From: Rhizobium sp. Q54
GTDB lineage: Bacteria > Pseudomonadota > Alphaproteobacteria > UBA2966 > CAIVPW01
DNA: 47,822 nucleotides
NCBI GenBank assembly: GCA_945904955.1
Contig: CAMDPO010000017.1
Span: forward strand, 1-47,822
Direction of reading: 5' to 3'
Shown: one piece after another, positions 30,234 through 40,859 of the stretch
Position numbering within the stretch: the stretch's first letter is position 1
How the letters are laid out: each line of letters starts with the position of its first letter
Notes under the pieces: model-generated
What the model saw: the letters and a program-made list of their open reading frames with translations, nothing else
What the model was told of the DNA's origin: nothing
Database searches by the model: none
Position numbers and translations under genes: made by a program

Positions 30234-31829
30234 CTAGCGCCGCCGGACGTCTTTGAGGATCTCGCGCGCCGCATTGTGTCCCGGTGCGCCGGTGACGCCG
30301 CCGCCCGGATGGGTGCCGGCGCCGCATTGGTACAGGCCCACGATCGGCGTGCGGTAGTCGGCATAGCCGAGCGCCGGGCGCGCCGAGAACAGCTGACCGA
30401 GCTCCAGCGTGCCGTGGAAAATGTCGCCGCCCACCAGGCCGAAGGTGCGCTCGAGGTCGAGCGGGCTGAACACCTGGCGGGCAATCACCGACGCCTTGAA
30501 GTTGGGCGCGTGCGCGTTGACCGTGTCGATCATCAGGTCCGCGACCGTATCGCGGTGGTCGTCCCACGACGCGCCTTTCGGTAGTACCGGCGCAACGTGC
30601 TGGCAGAACAGACTCGCGACGTGGCGGCCTTCGGGCGCCAAGGAATTGTCGAGAGTGGAGGGAATCAGCACCTCGACGATGGGCTTCTTTGACCACCCCG
30701 TGGTGCGCGCGTCGAAAAACGCCTGCTCCATGTAGCGCAGGGTCGGCGCCAGGATGATGCCCGAGGTGTGATGGTCGGCCGCCTCCTTGCCGGGCAAGGC
30801 CGAAAAACTTGGCAGCTCCGATAGCGCGACGTTCATGCGGAAGGTGCCGGAGGCACAACGCCAGCTCTGCATGCGCTCCAGGAAGGGCGCGGGGACGGCG
30901 CCCTGGTCGATCAGGCTCAGGAACAAGAGCTTCGGGTTCAGGTTCGACACAACGGCTCTGGCCTTGATCGAGTCGCCGGCTTCCGTGACGACGCCGACCG
31001 CGCGGCCGCGCTCGACCAGCACCTCGCGCACGCCGCTGCCGATGCGAATCTCAGCGCCTTCCTGGCGCGCCGCGGCCGCCATCGCTTGGGTGATCGAGCC
31101 CATGCCGCCGATGGCGTGACCCCACGCGCCTTTGACTCCGTTCACCTCGCCGAAGCAGTGGTGCAGCAGCACGTACGCGGAACCCGGCGTGTAGGGGCTG
31201 GCATAGGTGCCGACGACGCCGTCGAAGCCATAGACGGCTTTGATGGGGTCGCTCTCGAACCAGTCGTCCAGGTAGTCGCCGGCGGAGCGCGTGAAGAGGT
31301 CGAGCAGGCGTTGCTGGCGTTCGCGCCCCAACCCGCGCAACCGGTTGCCGAGCCTGCCCGCCTTGAACAGTTCGCCGAGTGCGCGGATGGCGCTGCCCTC
31401 GACGACATTAGGCGGCGTCTGCAGCACCACCTCGCGCAGCACGTCGGCGATCGCTTCGAGTTCCTCGCCGTAGGCGTCGAGCTTGGCTGCGTCGCTGCCG
31501 GAGAACTTGGCGACCTCGTCCTTGGTCTTGCCGCCGCCGACCTTCAGGTAGCGGCCGTCCTCGGTGGGCAGGAAGTTCGAGATCTTGCGCTGCACGATGC
31601 GCAGGCCGTGGCGCGCGAGATCGAGGTCGCGGATGACCTTCGGGTGCAGCAGCGACACGGTGTACGCCGCGACGGAGTTGCGAAAGCCCGGATGGAACTC
31701 CTCGGTCACCGCCGCGCCGCCGACGACCGCGCGACGCTCCAGCACAACGACCTTGAGGCCGGCGCGCGCAAGATAGGCGGCGCACACCAACCCGTTATGG
31801 CCGGCGCCGATCAGGATGACGTCATACAT
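30234..31829 (-). CDS. FAD-dependent oxidoreductase, phytoene-desaturase-like
   Basis: A 531-residue flavoprotein. The N-terminal Rossmann motif is DVILIGAGHNGLVCAAYLARAGLKVVVLE (residues 3-31), and the C-terminal FAD contact is YQCGAGTHPGGGVTGAPGHNAA. The family includes PYROXD2-like proteins and carotenoid desaturases, but there is no carotenoid gene nearby, so the substrate is unknown. The start ATG has GGGGGA upstream. Confidence 0.9.
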   Translation of the reverse strand: MYDVILIGAGHNGLVCAAYLARAGLKVVVLERRAVVGGAAVTEEFHPGFRNSVAAYTVSLLHPKVIRDLDLARHGLRIVQRKISNFLPTEDGRYLKVGGGKTKDEVAKFSGSDAAKLDAYGEELEAIADVLREVVLQTPPNVVEGSAIRALGELFKAGRLGNRLRGLGRERQQRLLDLFTRSAGDYLDDWFESDPIKAVYGFDGVVGTYASPYTPGSAYVLLHHCFGEVNGVKGAWGHAIGGMGSITQAMAAAARQEGAEIRIGSGVREVLVERGRAVGVVTEAGDSIKARAVVSNLNPKLLFLSLIDQGAVPAPFLERMQSWRCASGTFRMNVALSELPSFSALPGKEAADHHTSGIILAPTLRYMEQAFFDARTTGWSKKPIVEVLIPSTLDNSLAPEGRHVASLFCQHVAPVLPKGASWDDHRDTVADLMIDTVNAHAPNFKASVIARQVFSPLDLERTFGLVGGDIFHGTLELGQLFSARPALGYADYRTPIVGLYQCGAGTHPGGGVTGAPGHNAAREILKDVRRR

Positions 31830-32043
31830 CGGGTCCCCCGGCCGAGAAGCTAGGCCATCCCATCTCCCATCGGAAGGGAGGCGCAGCGCGGGAACTATTC
31901 CCTTTGCGCGGGCGACCGGTCCGAAAGGCACCTTGCCGCAGACGCTGGCCCGACCGCATGTATACGGCGCAGCCGAAGGCGTGGGCACGGTGAGCCGGAC
32001 CTGCGCCCCGGCCGCGGACAACCCTTTAATCAAGGAGCAGGCC
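31830..32043. other. Divergent intergenic region upstream of entericidin
   Basis: Separates the FAD oxidoreductase gene from the entericidin-like gene. I looked for an EcfG-type stress promoter (GGAAC and CGTT at about 17 bases) and found only GGAAC near 31888 without a matching -10 element. Confidence 0.3.
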
Positions 32044-32202
32044 ATGAACAAGAACAAGAACATCAAGAAGGGCATCCTGATCGCCGTGCTGCTGGCGGCT
32101 GCTGCCCCGGCGCTGAGCGCGTGCAATACCTTCGCCGGCATCGGTGAAGACGTTCAGCGCGGCGGCGCCGCGATCGAGCGCGAGGCGAACCAGAATCGCT
32201 AA
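32044..32202 (+). CDS. Entericidin A/B-like small lipoprotein
   Basis: A 52-residue lipoprotein. A signal peptide leads to LSAC (Cys at about residue 27), then NTFAGIGEDVQRGGAAIEREAN, the entericidin core. Entericidins are stress-induced outer-membrane lipoproteins related to antidote/toxin pairs in enterobacteria. AAGGAG lies upstream of the ATG. It precedes the csbD-like gene, and the two may respond to the same stress. Confidence 0.88.
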   Translation: MNKNKNIKKGILIAVLLAAAAPALSACNTFAGIGEDVQRGGAAIEREANQNR

Positions 32203-32225
32203 GTGCATCTAGACCGCGCAGGAGG

Positions 32226-32264
32226 GGAAGGCGTGAGCCTTCCGTCTCCCTGCCGGGACGTCCC
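32226..32264 (+). other. Two small stems between entericidin and csbD-like genes
   Basis: GGAAGGC (32226-32232) and GCCTTCC (32237-32243) enclose a GTGA tetraloop of the GNRA type. GGGACGTCCC (32255-32264) is a 10-bp perfect palindrome. No U-run is present, so they may be an RNA-stability element rather than a terminator. Confidence 0.4.
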
Positions 32265-32282
32265 AACCGAAAGGAATTCGAG

Positions 32283-32486
32283 ATGAACAAGGATCGTGCG
32301 GAAGGCGCCGCCAAGCAGGCCAAGGGCGCTATCAAGGAAGCTGCCGGCAAGATGACCGGCGACGCCAAGTGGGAAATCGAAGGCAAGGCCGAGAAGACCG
32401 AGGGCAAGATTCAGAACGCCGTCGGTGGCCTCAAGGACAAGGCCAAGGAGAAGGTCGAGAAGGTGCAGAAGGACGCGACACGTTAA
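32283..32486 (+). CDS. CsbD-family stress protein
   Basis: A 67-residue, Lys/Glu/Ala-rich hydrophilic protein: AEGAAKQAKGAIKEAAGKMTGD, then GKAEKTEGKIQNAVGGLKDKAKEK. This is the CsbD/YjbJ repeat pattern, often induced by general stress or phosphate limitation. The exact function is unknown. AAAGGAATTCGAG precedes the ATG. Confidence 0.9.
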   Translation: MNKDRAEGAAKQAKGAIKEAAGKMTGDAKWEIEGKAEKTEGKIQNAVGGLKDKAKEKVEKVQKDATR

Positions 32487-32540
32487 GCGCGTCGCTCCGC
32501 TCCCTTCTTTCTACGGTCCGCGGACTCTGCGTTCCGCGCG

Positions 32541-32596
32541 AAAAGGCTCCGGCGACGAAATCCTCCGCCTTCGCCGCCGGAGCCGACTTCGCTTTT
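32541..32596. terminator. Bidirectional terminator between csbD-like gene and ureJ remnant
   Basis: GGCTCCGGCG (32545-32554) and CGCCGGAGCC (32575-32584) form a 10-bp stem with AAAA before it (U-run for the minus strand) and GCTTTT after it. It serves both converging genes. Confidence 0.7.
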
Positions 32597-33064
32597 AGGC
32601 CGCGCCGAGCGCGATGCCGGCCGCGGCGATCAGCCCCGCCCAACGGCCGCAGCATCTTCGTGCGCGCCAGCAGCGCCGCGGCGCCAAGGCCGCTCAGGTG
32701 CAGCAGCGTGGTCGCCAGCGCAAAGCCGGCCCCATAGAGCAGGCCGCTGGAGTCGAACGGCCAAGCCCAACGCGATCACCGAGGCGAGGGTGCCGGCCTC
32801 CACCATCGGCACCGGCAATCCGGCGACGCCCAGGAAGCCGCCCGCCGCCATCGTCAGCACGAAGGTGACCGGCAGCAACCAGCGCGCCTGTCCGCCGAGC
32901 AGGGCCGCCCACAGGCCGACCGCCACCATGGCCAGGATGTGGTCGTACCCGCCGATTGGGTGTGCGAAGCCGTGGTTGAACCCGGCGGTGGCGTGGCCCG
33001 TGTGGGCGAGGGCAGGGGCCGCCACGACGAGCGCGGCGGCGGTGAATGCGATGCAACGGAACAT
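32595..33064 (-). pseudogene. ureJ: Degraded ureJ/hupE-type metal permease
   Basis: The N-terminal part is intact: signal peptide, then HTGHATAGFNHGFAHPIGGYDHILAMVAVGLWAA with the HPxxGxDH motif of HupE/UreJ nickel permeases, and up to SVIALGLAV. After that the family sequence resumes in a different frame (DSSGLLYGAGFALATTLLHLSGLG) and finally in a third (AGLIAAAGIALGAA, stop at 32595). About 30 residues that normally include the FHGHAHG metal motif are missing between the first two blocks. So there are two frameshifts and an internal deletion. It directly follows ureG. ATG 33064 has GGGAGGAAG upstream. Confidence 0.8.
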
Positions 33065-33078
33065 GACTTCCTCCCCGA

Positions 33079-33756
33079 TCAGGCCAGGGCGGGCTGGCGC
33101 TCGACCAGGCCGCCGGCACGAATGATGAAATCGACAACCACGTCGACGCCGTGGCCGGCGCGCACGTTGGTGAACACGAACGGCCGCTCGCCGCGCATCT
33201 TGCGCGCGTCGCGGTCCATCACTTCCAGACTCGCGCCGACGTAGGGCGCCAAGTCGATCTTGTTGATGACGAGCAGGTCCGAGCGCGTGATGCCAGGCCC
33301 GCCCTTGCGCGGGATCTTGTCGCCGCCGGCGACGTCGATGACGTAGATCGTGATGTCGGCGAGCTCGGGGCTGAAGGTCGCGGCGAGATTGTCGCCGCCC
33401 GATTCGATCAGCAGGAGCTCGAGCGCCGGAAAGCGCTGGCACAGGTCGGCGACCGCGGCGAGGTTGATGCTGGCGTCCTCACGGATGGCGGTATGCGGGC
33501 AACCGCCCGTCTCGACCCCGACGATGCGCTCCGGCGCCAGCGCGCCCGAGCGCGTCAGGAACTCGGCGTCCTCGCGCGTGTAGATGTCGTTGGTGATGGC
33601 GGCGATGTCGAAGCGGCTGCGCATGCGCTTGCAGAGCGCGTCGGTGAGCGCGGTCTTGCCCGAGCCGACCGGACCGCCGATGCCGACGCGCAATGGGCCG
33701 TGCCCTTGGGGCCCATGCGAGGACGCAGGTATCAAGGGACGAGAGCGCGCGTTCAT
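33079..33756 (-). CDS. ureG: Urease accessory GTPase UreG
   Basis: A 225-residue SIMIBI GTPase that powers nickel delivery to urease together with UreE and UreF/UreD. The P-loop [15 protein letters not shown] is near residue 26, [17 protein letters not shown] carries the nickel-binding CPH pattern, and NKIDLAP gives base specificity. The ATG at 33756 overlaps the ureF stop (ATGA). It is followed by the broken ureJ. Confidence 0.97.
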   Translation of the reverse strand: MNARSRPLIPASSHGPQGHGPLRVGIGGPVGSGKTALTDALCKRMRSRFDIAAITNDIYTREDAEFLTRSGALAPERIVGVETGGCPHTAIREDASINLAAVADLCQRFPALELLLIESGGDNLAATFSPELADITIYVIDVAGGDKIPRKGGPGITRSDLLVINKIDLAPYVGASLEVMDRDARKMRGERPFVFTNVRAGHGVDVVVDFIIRAGGLVERQPALA

Positions 33757-34427
33757 GAGCGGAACAACCTCGTGTGTTGGGTCTCGTGCTGCATCGAGCA
33801 CCAGTCGATGGTCCATGTCCCCGACCCCGCGCTCGCCAGCGGTGCTTGGGGGGCTACCGCCGCCAAGCGCAGGATCGGAGACTCCAGCGTGGCGACTAAG
33901 CGCTGGCCCTGGGTTTGACCCAGAGGAATGAGCCGCACCCCGGCAGACACCAGGTTGGCGGCGAATCCGTGCAGGTAGGCCTTGAGGCCGTCGTCCAAGC
34001 TGATGCCATGGGCGGCGCAGGTGACGCCGACCGCGACGGGATAGGCGAGCGAGCCACCTTTACGCAGCAACGCCATGCCGCGCGCCGGCCACGCCGCGCC
34101 GGCCGCAAGGACGAAGGCCTGGCCCTGCTGCAAGGTCTCGCGGGCGAGCTCCGGGGTCGCCGGCAGCGCGGCGGCGAGCTCGGCTATCTCGGCCAGGCGC
34201 AAGGCATCATCGACGCGTGCGGCCCGCCAGGCGTGGGCGAACAGGATGGCGTCGCAGCGCCCGCCGCCGTGGGCGAGCACGTCCTCGATCCAGGCGAAGA
34301 GGGAGTCCGCGTCGTCGATGCAACCGGTGGCGACGCCGTACTCGATGCCGTGGCTGTAGCTGTAGGCGCCGACCGGGAATCCCGGCGACATCCACGCCAG
34401 CAGGCGCAGGAGCGACGCATCAGCCAT
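33753..34427 (-). CDS. ureF: Urease accessory protein UreF
   Basis: A 224-residue all-helical protein that bridges UreG and UreD on the urease apoenzyme. Motifs: [24 protein letters not shown] at the start, and [13 protein letters not shown] in the second half. ATG at 34427 is chosen because it overlaps ureE by only 8 bases and has AAGGG upstream; longer starts are possible (34445, 34475). Part of the ure operon. Confidence 0.93.
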   Translation of the reverse strand: MADASLLRLLAWMSPGFPVGAYSYSHGIEYGVATGCIDDADSLFAWIEDVLAHGGGRCDAILFAHAWRAARVDDALRLAEIAELAAALPATPELARETLQQGQAFVLAAGAAWPARGMALLRKGGSLAYPVAVGVTCAAHGISLDDGLKAYLHGFAANLVSAGVRLIPLGQTQGQRLVATLESPILRLAAVAPQAPLASAGSGTWTIDWCSMQHETQHTRLFRS

Positions 34428-34881
34428 GGGAATGCCCTTGGGCATAGGCACCGGATTCGGGTGTGAAGGGTGCACGCACCGTCACCACCTGTGCGCCAAG
34501 CTGGCGCAGCATGTCGGCGATGACGTGGTCGTCGCGCAGGCGCAGCGCGTTCGGCAGCACCTGCACCGACAGGTGCCGGTTGCCGAGGTGATAGGCGACG
34601 CGCGCGAGCTCGGTGGCGCTATCGCAGCGCACTTCGAGAAGAGTCTCGTCGGCGGCGCGCACAGTAATCGTCAGGCCGTTGTCACAGGCGAGTCCGTCGC
34701 CGTCCTCCAAGATCCGAGTCTCGGCGAGGTCGAGCAGGAACGACACGCCGCCGTCCGTCGTCATGCGCATGCGGCGGCGGTGGCGCGCGTCGAAATCGAG
34801 CGTGATGGAGTCGGCGGCGCCCTGCCACGATCCGGCCGGCAACACCGCGCGCGCGCGCGGCAAAGAGGGCGTCAGCCACAT
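34420..34881 (-). CDS. ureE: Urease accessory protein UreE (nickel carrier)
   Basis: A 153-residue nickel chaperone. The N-terminal domain contains DARHRRRMRMTTDGGVSFLLDL, and the C-terminal domain YHLGNRHLSVQVLPNALRLRDDHVIADMLRQLG, with the metal-binding His in GNRHL. The tail ends AQGHSHG, a short His motif instead of the long His tail seen in some UreE. It begins two bases after the ureC stop. Confidence 0.94.
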   Translation of the reverse strand: MWLTPSLPRARAVLPAGSWQGAADSITLDFDARHRRRMRMTTDGGVSFLLDLAETRILEDGDGLACDNGLTITVRAADETLLEVRCDSATELARVAYHLGNRHLSVQVLPNALRLRDDHVIADMLRQLGAQVVTVRAPFTPESGAYAQGHSHG

Positions 34882-34883
34882 GG

Positions 34884-36576
<1,693 letters not shown>

Positions 36577-36593
<17 letters not shown>

Positions 36594-36969
36594 TTTTCTT
36601 CGCCTTCGTGGGCTTCTTCTTTACGGGCTTGGGCGCGGGCTTCTTCTTCGGTGCGGCCTTGGGCTCCAGCGCGCCGCTGACCAGGGAGTTGAAGCCGTAG
36701 ACGACGCGCTTGCCGCCATAGGGGATGAGCTGCACGTCGCGGCCCATGCCCGGCTCGAAGCGCACCGCGGTGCCCGCGGCAATATCGAGACGCATGCCGC
36801 GTGCCCGGGCGCGGTCGAACTCCAGGCCCTCGTTCACTTCGAAGAAGTGATAGTGGCTGCCGACCTGCACCGGCCGGTCGCCGGTGTTCTGCACGTGCAG
36901 CGTGATGGCCTGCTTGCCCTCGTTGAGGGTGAGCGAGCCTTTCGCCGGAATGATTTCGCCGGGGATCAT
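36577..36969 (-). CDS. ureB: Urease beta subunit with a Lys/Pro-rich tail
   Basis: A 130-residue structural subunit of urease. The core ([52 protein letters not shown], residues 1-100) is the normal beta subunit. The last 28 residues (starting [18 protein letters not shown]) are a basic, Pro/Ala/Lys-rich extension that standard UreB lacks. The extension overlaps the ureC start region. Its role is unknown; it could be a disordered contact with nucleic acid or membrane surface. Confidence 0.95.
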
Positions 36970-36979
36970 CGACGGGCTC

Positions 36980-37282
36980 TCATCGAATGGGCTCGTGGAC
37001 TGTGACGAGCTTGGTGCCGTCGGGGAATGTCGCCTCGACCTGCACCTCGGGCAGCATCTCGGCGATGCCGTCCATGACTTGGTCGCGGGTGATGATGGTG
37101 GCGCCGTCGGACATCAGCTCGGCGACCGAGCGGCCGTCGCGCGCGCCCTCCATGACGAAGTCGCAGATGAGCGCGACTGCCTCCGGGTAGTTGAGCTTGA
37201 CGCCGCGCTCGAGGCGCCGGCGCGCCACCACGGCTGCGTACGACAGCAGCAGCTTGTCCTTCTCGCGCGGAGTGAGGTTCAT
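36980..37282 (-). CDS. ureA: Urease gamma subunit
   Basis: A 100-residue structural subunit. It starts [23 protein letters not shown] and includes [29 protein letters not shown] and [21 protein letters not shown], all typical of UreA. It begins one base after the ureD stop and is followed by ureB after 10 bases. Confidence 0.97.
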   Translation of the reverse strand: MNLTPREKDKLLLSYAAVVARRRLERGVKLNYPEAVALICDFVMEGARDGRSVAELMSDGATIITRDQVMDGIAEMLPEVQVEATFPDGTKLVTVHEPIR

Positions 37283-37283
37283 G

Positions 37284-38153
37284 TCAGAAGCTCCAGGCGC
37301 TGGGCAGCACTGCTGGAATTTCGGCGGCTTCCAGGAACAGGCTGAGGAACGGCACCAGCTCCCGGCGCAGGGCGTACGTGCTGTCGGCAGCGAAGCGCGC
37401 CAGCAGAACCCCACCCACGGTGGTCGCCGCGGCAGTCACGTGGGTACACGCCGTCATTTCGCGCGCTGTCTCCAAAAGGCCGGTCACGTCGTCGGCGACG
37501 TAGAGAACGGTCGCCAGCGCTACGGCGCCGTCGGCCGTCGCGGTACGCGCCAATACGGTGGAGACGTCGTCCTCCAGGCGCAGGCTGTCCGCCCACACCA
37601 GCTTGCCGTCGCGCAGCACCCGCCACGTGTCGTGCAAAAGGCCGCTGCGCATCTGCTCGCGCCGCGCCTGGCGCCCGAAGGCGAGCGCCTCGCACGCCAG
37701 CAGTCGGCCGCCGCGGGCGACGCGGATGGTCGTCTCGCGCTGCAGGCGGCTGCCGTCGAACAGAATGGTCTCTTGCGGCAGCCAGGCGAGCCAGGCGCCT
37801 TCGCCGACGTGGAGCTCGGTCGTGACGCGGCTTTCGCCACCCGCCGAGCGGTAGATCTTCTCGGCCGCCTGGCTCGTCACCACGGCGCCGGCGCCGGGTC
37901 CGATGCGCACCTCGGCGTCCAACGTGTCGCCGCCGGTGATGCCGCCGGCGGTGTTGATGAGCACCGCCTGGGGCGACGCGCCCGGCGCCATGGCCGGCCG
38001 CAGCACGCGGCTGCAGCCTTCCTGATAGAGCGTCTCCAACGCGGTCCGTCCCGCCCGTAGCCCGAACGCGATGCGCGTGCGGCCGTGGCTGCGGTTGGCC
38101 GCAGCGAGCGGCGCCGCGATGCCGGCGCTAGACGGTAAGGAAGCGGCGTACAT
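37284..38153 (-). CDS. ureD: Urease accessory protein UreD/UreH
   Basis: A 289-residue assembly factor that docks on UreABC and recruits UreF/UreG. Recognised by the family stretches [54 protein letters not shown] and [12 protein letters not shown] 38153 lies inside the end of urtE (26-base overlap), linking the urea importer genes to the urease genes. Longer starts upstream are shadow sequence. Confidence 0.95.
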   Translation of the reverse strand: MYAASLPSSAGIAAPLAAANRSHGRTRIAFGLRAGRTALETLYQEGCSRVLRPAMAPGASPQAVLINTAGGITGGDTLDAEVRIGPGAGAVVTSQAAEKIYRSAGGESRVTTELHVGEGAWLAWLPQETILFDGSRLQRETTIRVARGGRLLACEALAFGRQARREQMRSGLLHDTWRVLRDGKLVWADSLRLEDDVSTVLARTATADGAVALATVLYVADDVTGLLETAREMTACTHVTAAATTVGGVLLARFAADSTYALRRELVPFLSLFLEAAEIPAVLPSAWSF

Positions 38154-38823
38154 CGGTACTGGCCATGGCGGCGCGATCGCCGGAAGCAACAACTCGTCCC
38201 CGTTCGAGGACCAGGAATCGATCCGCCAAGTTCTTGGCGAACTCGAAATACTGCTCGACCAGGACGATCGCCATGTCGCCGCGCATGGCGAGCAGGCGGA
38301 TGACACGCTCGATTTCCTTGATGATCGACGGCTGGATGCCCTCGGTCGGCTCGTCGAGGATCAACAGGCGCGGGCGGGTAACCAGCGCGCGGGCGATGGC
38401 GAGCTGCTGCTGCTGGCCGCCGGACAGGTCGCCGCCGCGGCGGCGCAGCATGTCGCGCAGCACCGGGAACAGCTCGAAGATCTCGTCGGGAATGGTGCGC
38501 AGCGCGCGCGGCACGGCCGCGAAGCCGGTGCGCAGGTTCTCCTCGACGGTCAGCAGCGGGAAGATTTCGCGTCCCTGCGGCACCGAGGCGATGCCGCGGC
38601 GGGCGCGCTCATCGGCTGGCACGCCGCGGATGTCCTTGCCCTCCCAGACGATCTTGCCGGCGCGCACCGGCAGGTGTCCTGCGATGGCGCGCAACAGGCT
38701 GGTTTTGCCGACGCCGTTGCGCCCGAGCACGCAGGTGATGCCGCCTTTGACGGCGGTCAGGTTGACCGAGCGCAGCGCCTGGCTGGCGCCGTAGTAGAGA
38801 TCGAGGCCTTCGACTTCGAGCAT
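38128..38823 (-). CDS. urtE: Urea ABC transporter ATP-binding protein UrtE
   Basis: A 231-residue ATPase of the branched-chain amino-acid type. Walker A is GRNGVGKTSLLRAI (about residue 34), the signature LSGGQQQQLAIARALV, Walker B LLILDEPTEGIQ. It powers urea import together with UrtD. It starts three bases after the urtD stop and ends inside the ureD start. Confidence 0.96.
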   Translation of the reverse strand: MLEVEGLDLYYGASQALRSVNLTAVKGGITCVLGRNGVGKTSLLRAIAGHLPVRAGKIVWEGKDIRGVPADERARRGIASVPQGREIFPLLTVEENLRTGFAAVPRALRTIPDEIFELFPVLRDMLRRRGGDLSGGQQQQLAIARALVTRPRLLILDEPTEGIQPSIIKEIERVIRLLAMRGDMAIVLVEQYFEFAKNLADRFLVLERGRVVASGDRAAMASTDVRRFLTV

Positions 38824-38826
38824 GGT

Positions 38827-39672
38827 CTAGCGCCCCAGGTAGACTTCGATGACGCGCGGGTGCACCTGCACGTGCTCCATCGAGCCTTCGGCGAGCACCG
38901 AGCCTTCATGCAGCACGGTGACCTTGGCCTCGAGGGCGCGCACGAATTCCATGTCGTGCTCGACGACGACGACCGAGCGGTCCTTGGCGATGGCGCGCAG
39001 CATGGTCGCGGTCGCTTCGGTCTCGGCGTCGGTCATGCCGGCGGCGGGCTCGTCGACCAGCAGAAGCTGCGGCTCCTGCGCCAGCAGCATGCCGATCTCC
39101 AGCCACTGCTTCTGGCCGTGGGAGAGCAGGCCGGCGATCGTGTCGCGCTGCTCCATCAATCCGATCGTGGTGAGCAATTCGTCGAGGCGCGCGGCCTGGG
39201 TCGCGCTGGTGCGCGAGAACAGCGCCGCGTACACACCGCGTTTGTCCTTGAGCGCGAGACGAAGATTGTCGTCGACCGTCTGGGTCTCGAGCACCGTCGG
39301 CTTCTGGAACTTGCGGCCGATGCCGAGGTTGGCGATGGCGGCCTCGTCGAGGCGGGTGAGGTCGACCTTGCCGTCGAAATAGACTTGGCCGGAGTCAGGG
39401 CGCGTCTTGCCGGTGATGACGTCCATCATGGTCGTCTTGCCGGCGCCGTTCGGCCCGATGATGGCGCGCAACTCGCCCGGCAGCAGGTAGAAGCTGAGTT
39501 TGTTGAGCGCGCGGAACCCGTCGAAGCTCACCGACACGTCGTCGAGATACAGGATCGTCTGCGCGAGGTCCCGGTCAGGAGCGATGTGCGCGCCCGGCTG
39601 GTGCCGGACGTCCGGGGCCCCGCGAGGCGGGGTTGGAGGGCGGCCGCCGAGCGGGGAAATTGAAAACGTCAT
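38827..39672 (-). CDS. urtD: Urea ABC transporter ATP-binding protein UrtD
   Basis: A 281-residue ATPase. Walker A is GPNGAGKTTMMDVI; the signature is LSHGQKQWLEIGMLL; Walker B is LLLVDEPAAGM. The N-terminal 35 residues (Pro-rich) precede the usual UrtD start. ATG 39672 overlaps the urtC stop (ATGA). Confidence 0.95.
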   Translation of the reverse strand: MTFSISPLGGRPPTPPRGAPDVRHQPGAHIAPDRDLAQTILYLDDVSVSFDGFRALNKLSFYLLPGELRAIIGPNGAGKTTMMDVITGKTRPDSGQVYFDGKVDLTRLDEAAIANLGIGRKFQKPTVLETQTVDDNLRLALKDKRGVYAALFSRTSATQAARLDELLTTIGLMEQRDTIAGLLSHGQKQWLEIGMLLAQEPQLLLVDEPAAGMTDAETEATATMLRAIAKDRSVVVVEHDMEFVRALEAKVTVLHEGSVLAEGSMEHVQVHPRVIEVYLGR

Positions 39673-40859
39673 TCGGCCACTCCCGCCTGCGGACTAGGCG
39701 TGAGAGGTGGTTTGGACGCGCGCACCTTCGGCCACAGCTTGCCGAGCCACTCCTTCGCCGTGCCGCCGACGCCCTTGGGCAGGAACAGGGTGACGCCGAT
39801 GAAGAGGGCGCCCAGCACGTACAGCCACGCCTCGGGCAGCGCACCGGTGAAGTAGGTCTTGCCGTAGTTGACCAGCACCGCCCCAAGGGCCGCACCCCAC
39901 AGGGTGCCGCGGCCGCCGACGGCGACCCAGATGACGACCTCGATGGAATTGGCCGGTGCGAATTCGCGCGGGTTGATGATGCCGACCTGGGGCACGTACA
40001 GCGCGCCGGCGATGCCGGCCAGCATGGCGGAGATGACGAAGGCGAACAGCTTGTAGTGCTCGACGCGGTAGCCGAGGAAGCGCGTGCGCGACTCGGCGTC
40101 GCGCACCGCGATCAGCACGCGGCCGAAGCGTGACGAGACCAGGAACCGGCACAGCACGTACCCCAGCGCCAGGGCGATGGCCGACGCGGCGAACAGCGAC
40201 GCGCGCGTGCTCTTGGCCTGCAGGCTGAAGCCGAAGATGTCCTTGAAGTCGGTAAGGCCGTTGTTGCCGCCGAAGCCGAAGTCGTTGCGGAAGAACGCGA
40301 GCATCAGCGCGAACGTCAGCGCCTGGGTGATGATCGACAGGTACACGCCGGTGACGCGGCTGCGGAAGGCGAACCAGCCGAACACGAAGGCCAATGCGCC
40401 GGGCACCAGGATCGCCATCAGCGCGGCGAAGGCGAACGAGTCGAAGCCGTACCAGTACCAGGGCAGCTCCTTCCAGTTCAGGAACACCATGAAGTCGGGC
40501 AGCGTCGCATTGCCATAGACGCCGCGCGTGCCGATCTCGCGCATCAGGTGCATGCCCATGGCGTAGCCACCCAGCGCGAAGAACGCGCCGTGACCGAGGC
40601 TAAGAATTCCGGCGAAGCCCCAGATGAGATCGACCGACAGGGCGAGCAGGGCGAAGCACAGGTACTTGCCGAACAGCGACACCAGGTAGTTGGGGATGTG
40701 CAGGCCTGAGTCGGTCGGCAGGGCGTTGAGCACAGGGACCAGGACCGCGGCGAGCAGCAAGAACGCGACGAGGATGGTGCCGCCCGTGTCGCCGAGCGTG
40801 CTGAAGAAGAGGGAGCCGGAGCGGCCGCGTCGCGCGGGAAGCGCGCTAACCAAAGACAT
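39669..40859 (-). CDS. urtC: Urea ABC transporter permease UrtC
   Basis: A 396-residue inner-membrane permease with about nine membrane segments, of the LivM type. SVDLIWGFAGILSLGHGAFFALGGYAMGM and NGLTDFKDIFGF are recognisable, as is the UrtC-specific insertion with WKELPWYWYGFDSFAFA. Starts directly at the urtB stop (TAGATG). Confidence 0.95.
   Translation of the reverse strand: MSLVSALPARRGRSGSLFFSTLGDTGGTILVAFLLLAAVLVPVLNALPTDSGLHIPNYLVSLFGKYLCFALLALSVDLIWGFAGILSLGHGAFFALGGYAMGMHLMREIGTRGVYGNATLPDFMVFLNWKELPWYWYGFDSFAFAALMAILVPGALAFVFGWFAFRSRVTGVYLSIITQALTFALMLAFFRNDFGFGGNNGLTDFKDIFGFSLQAKSTRASLFAASAIALALGYVLCRFLVSSRFGRVLIAVRDAESRTRFLGYRVEHYKLFAFVISAMLAGIAGALYVPQVGIINPREFAPANSIEVVIWVAVGGRGTLWGAALGAVLVNYGKTYFTGALPEAWLYVLGALFIGVTLFLPKGVGGTAKEWLGKLWPKVRASKPPLTPSPQAGVAE

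Noticed and set aside
31880-31920. EcfG-type general stress promoter before entericidin
   Set aside because: GGAAC is present but no CGTT at the right distance, so the match is no better than chance.
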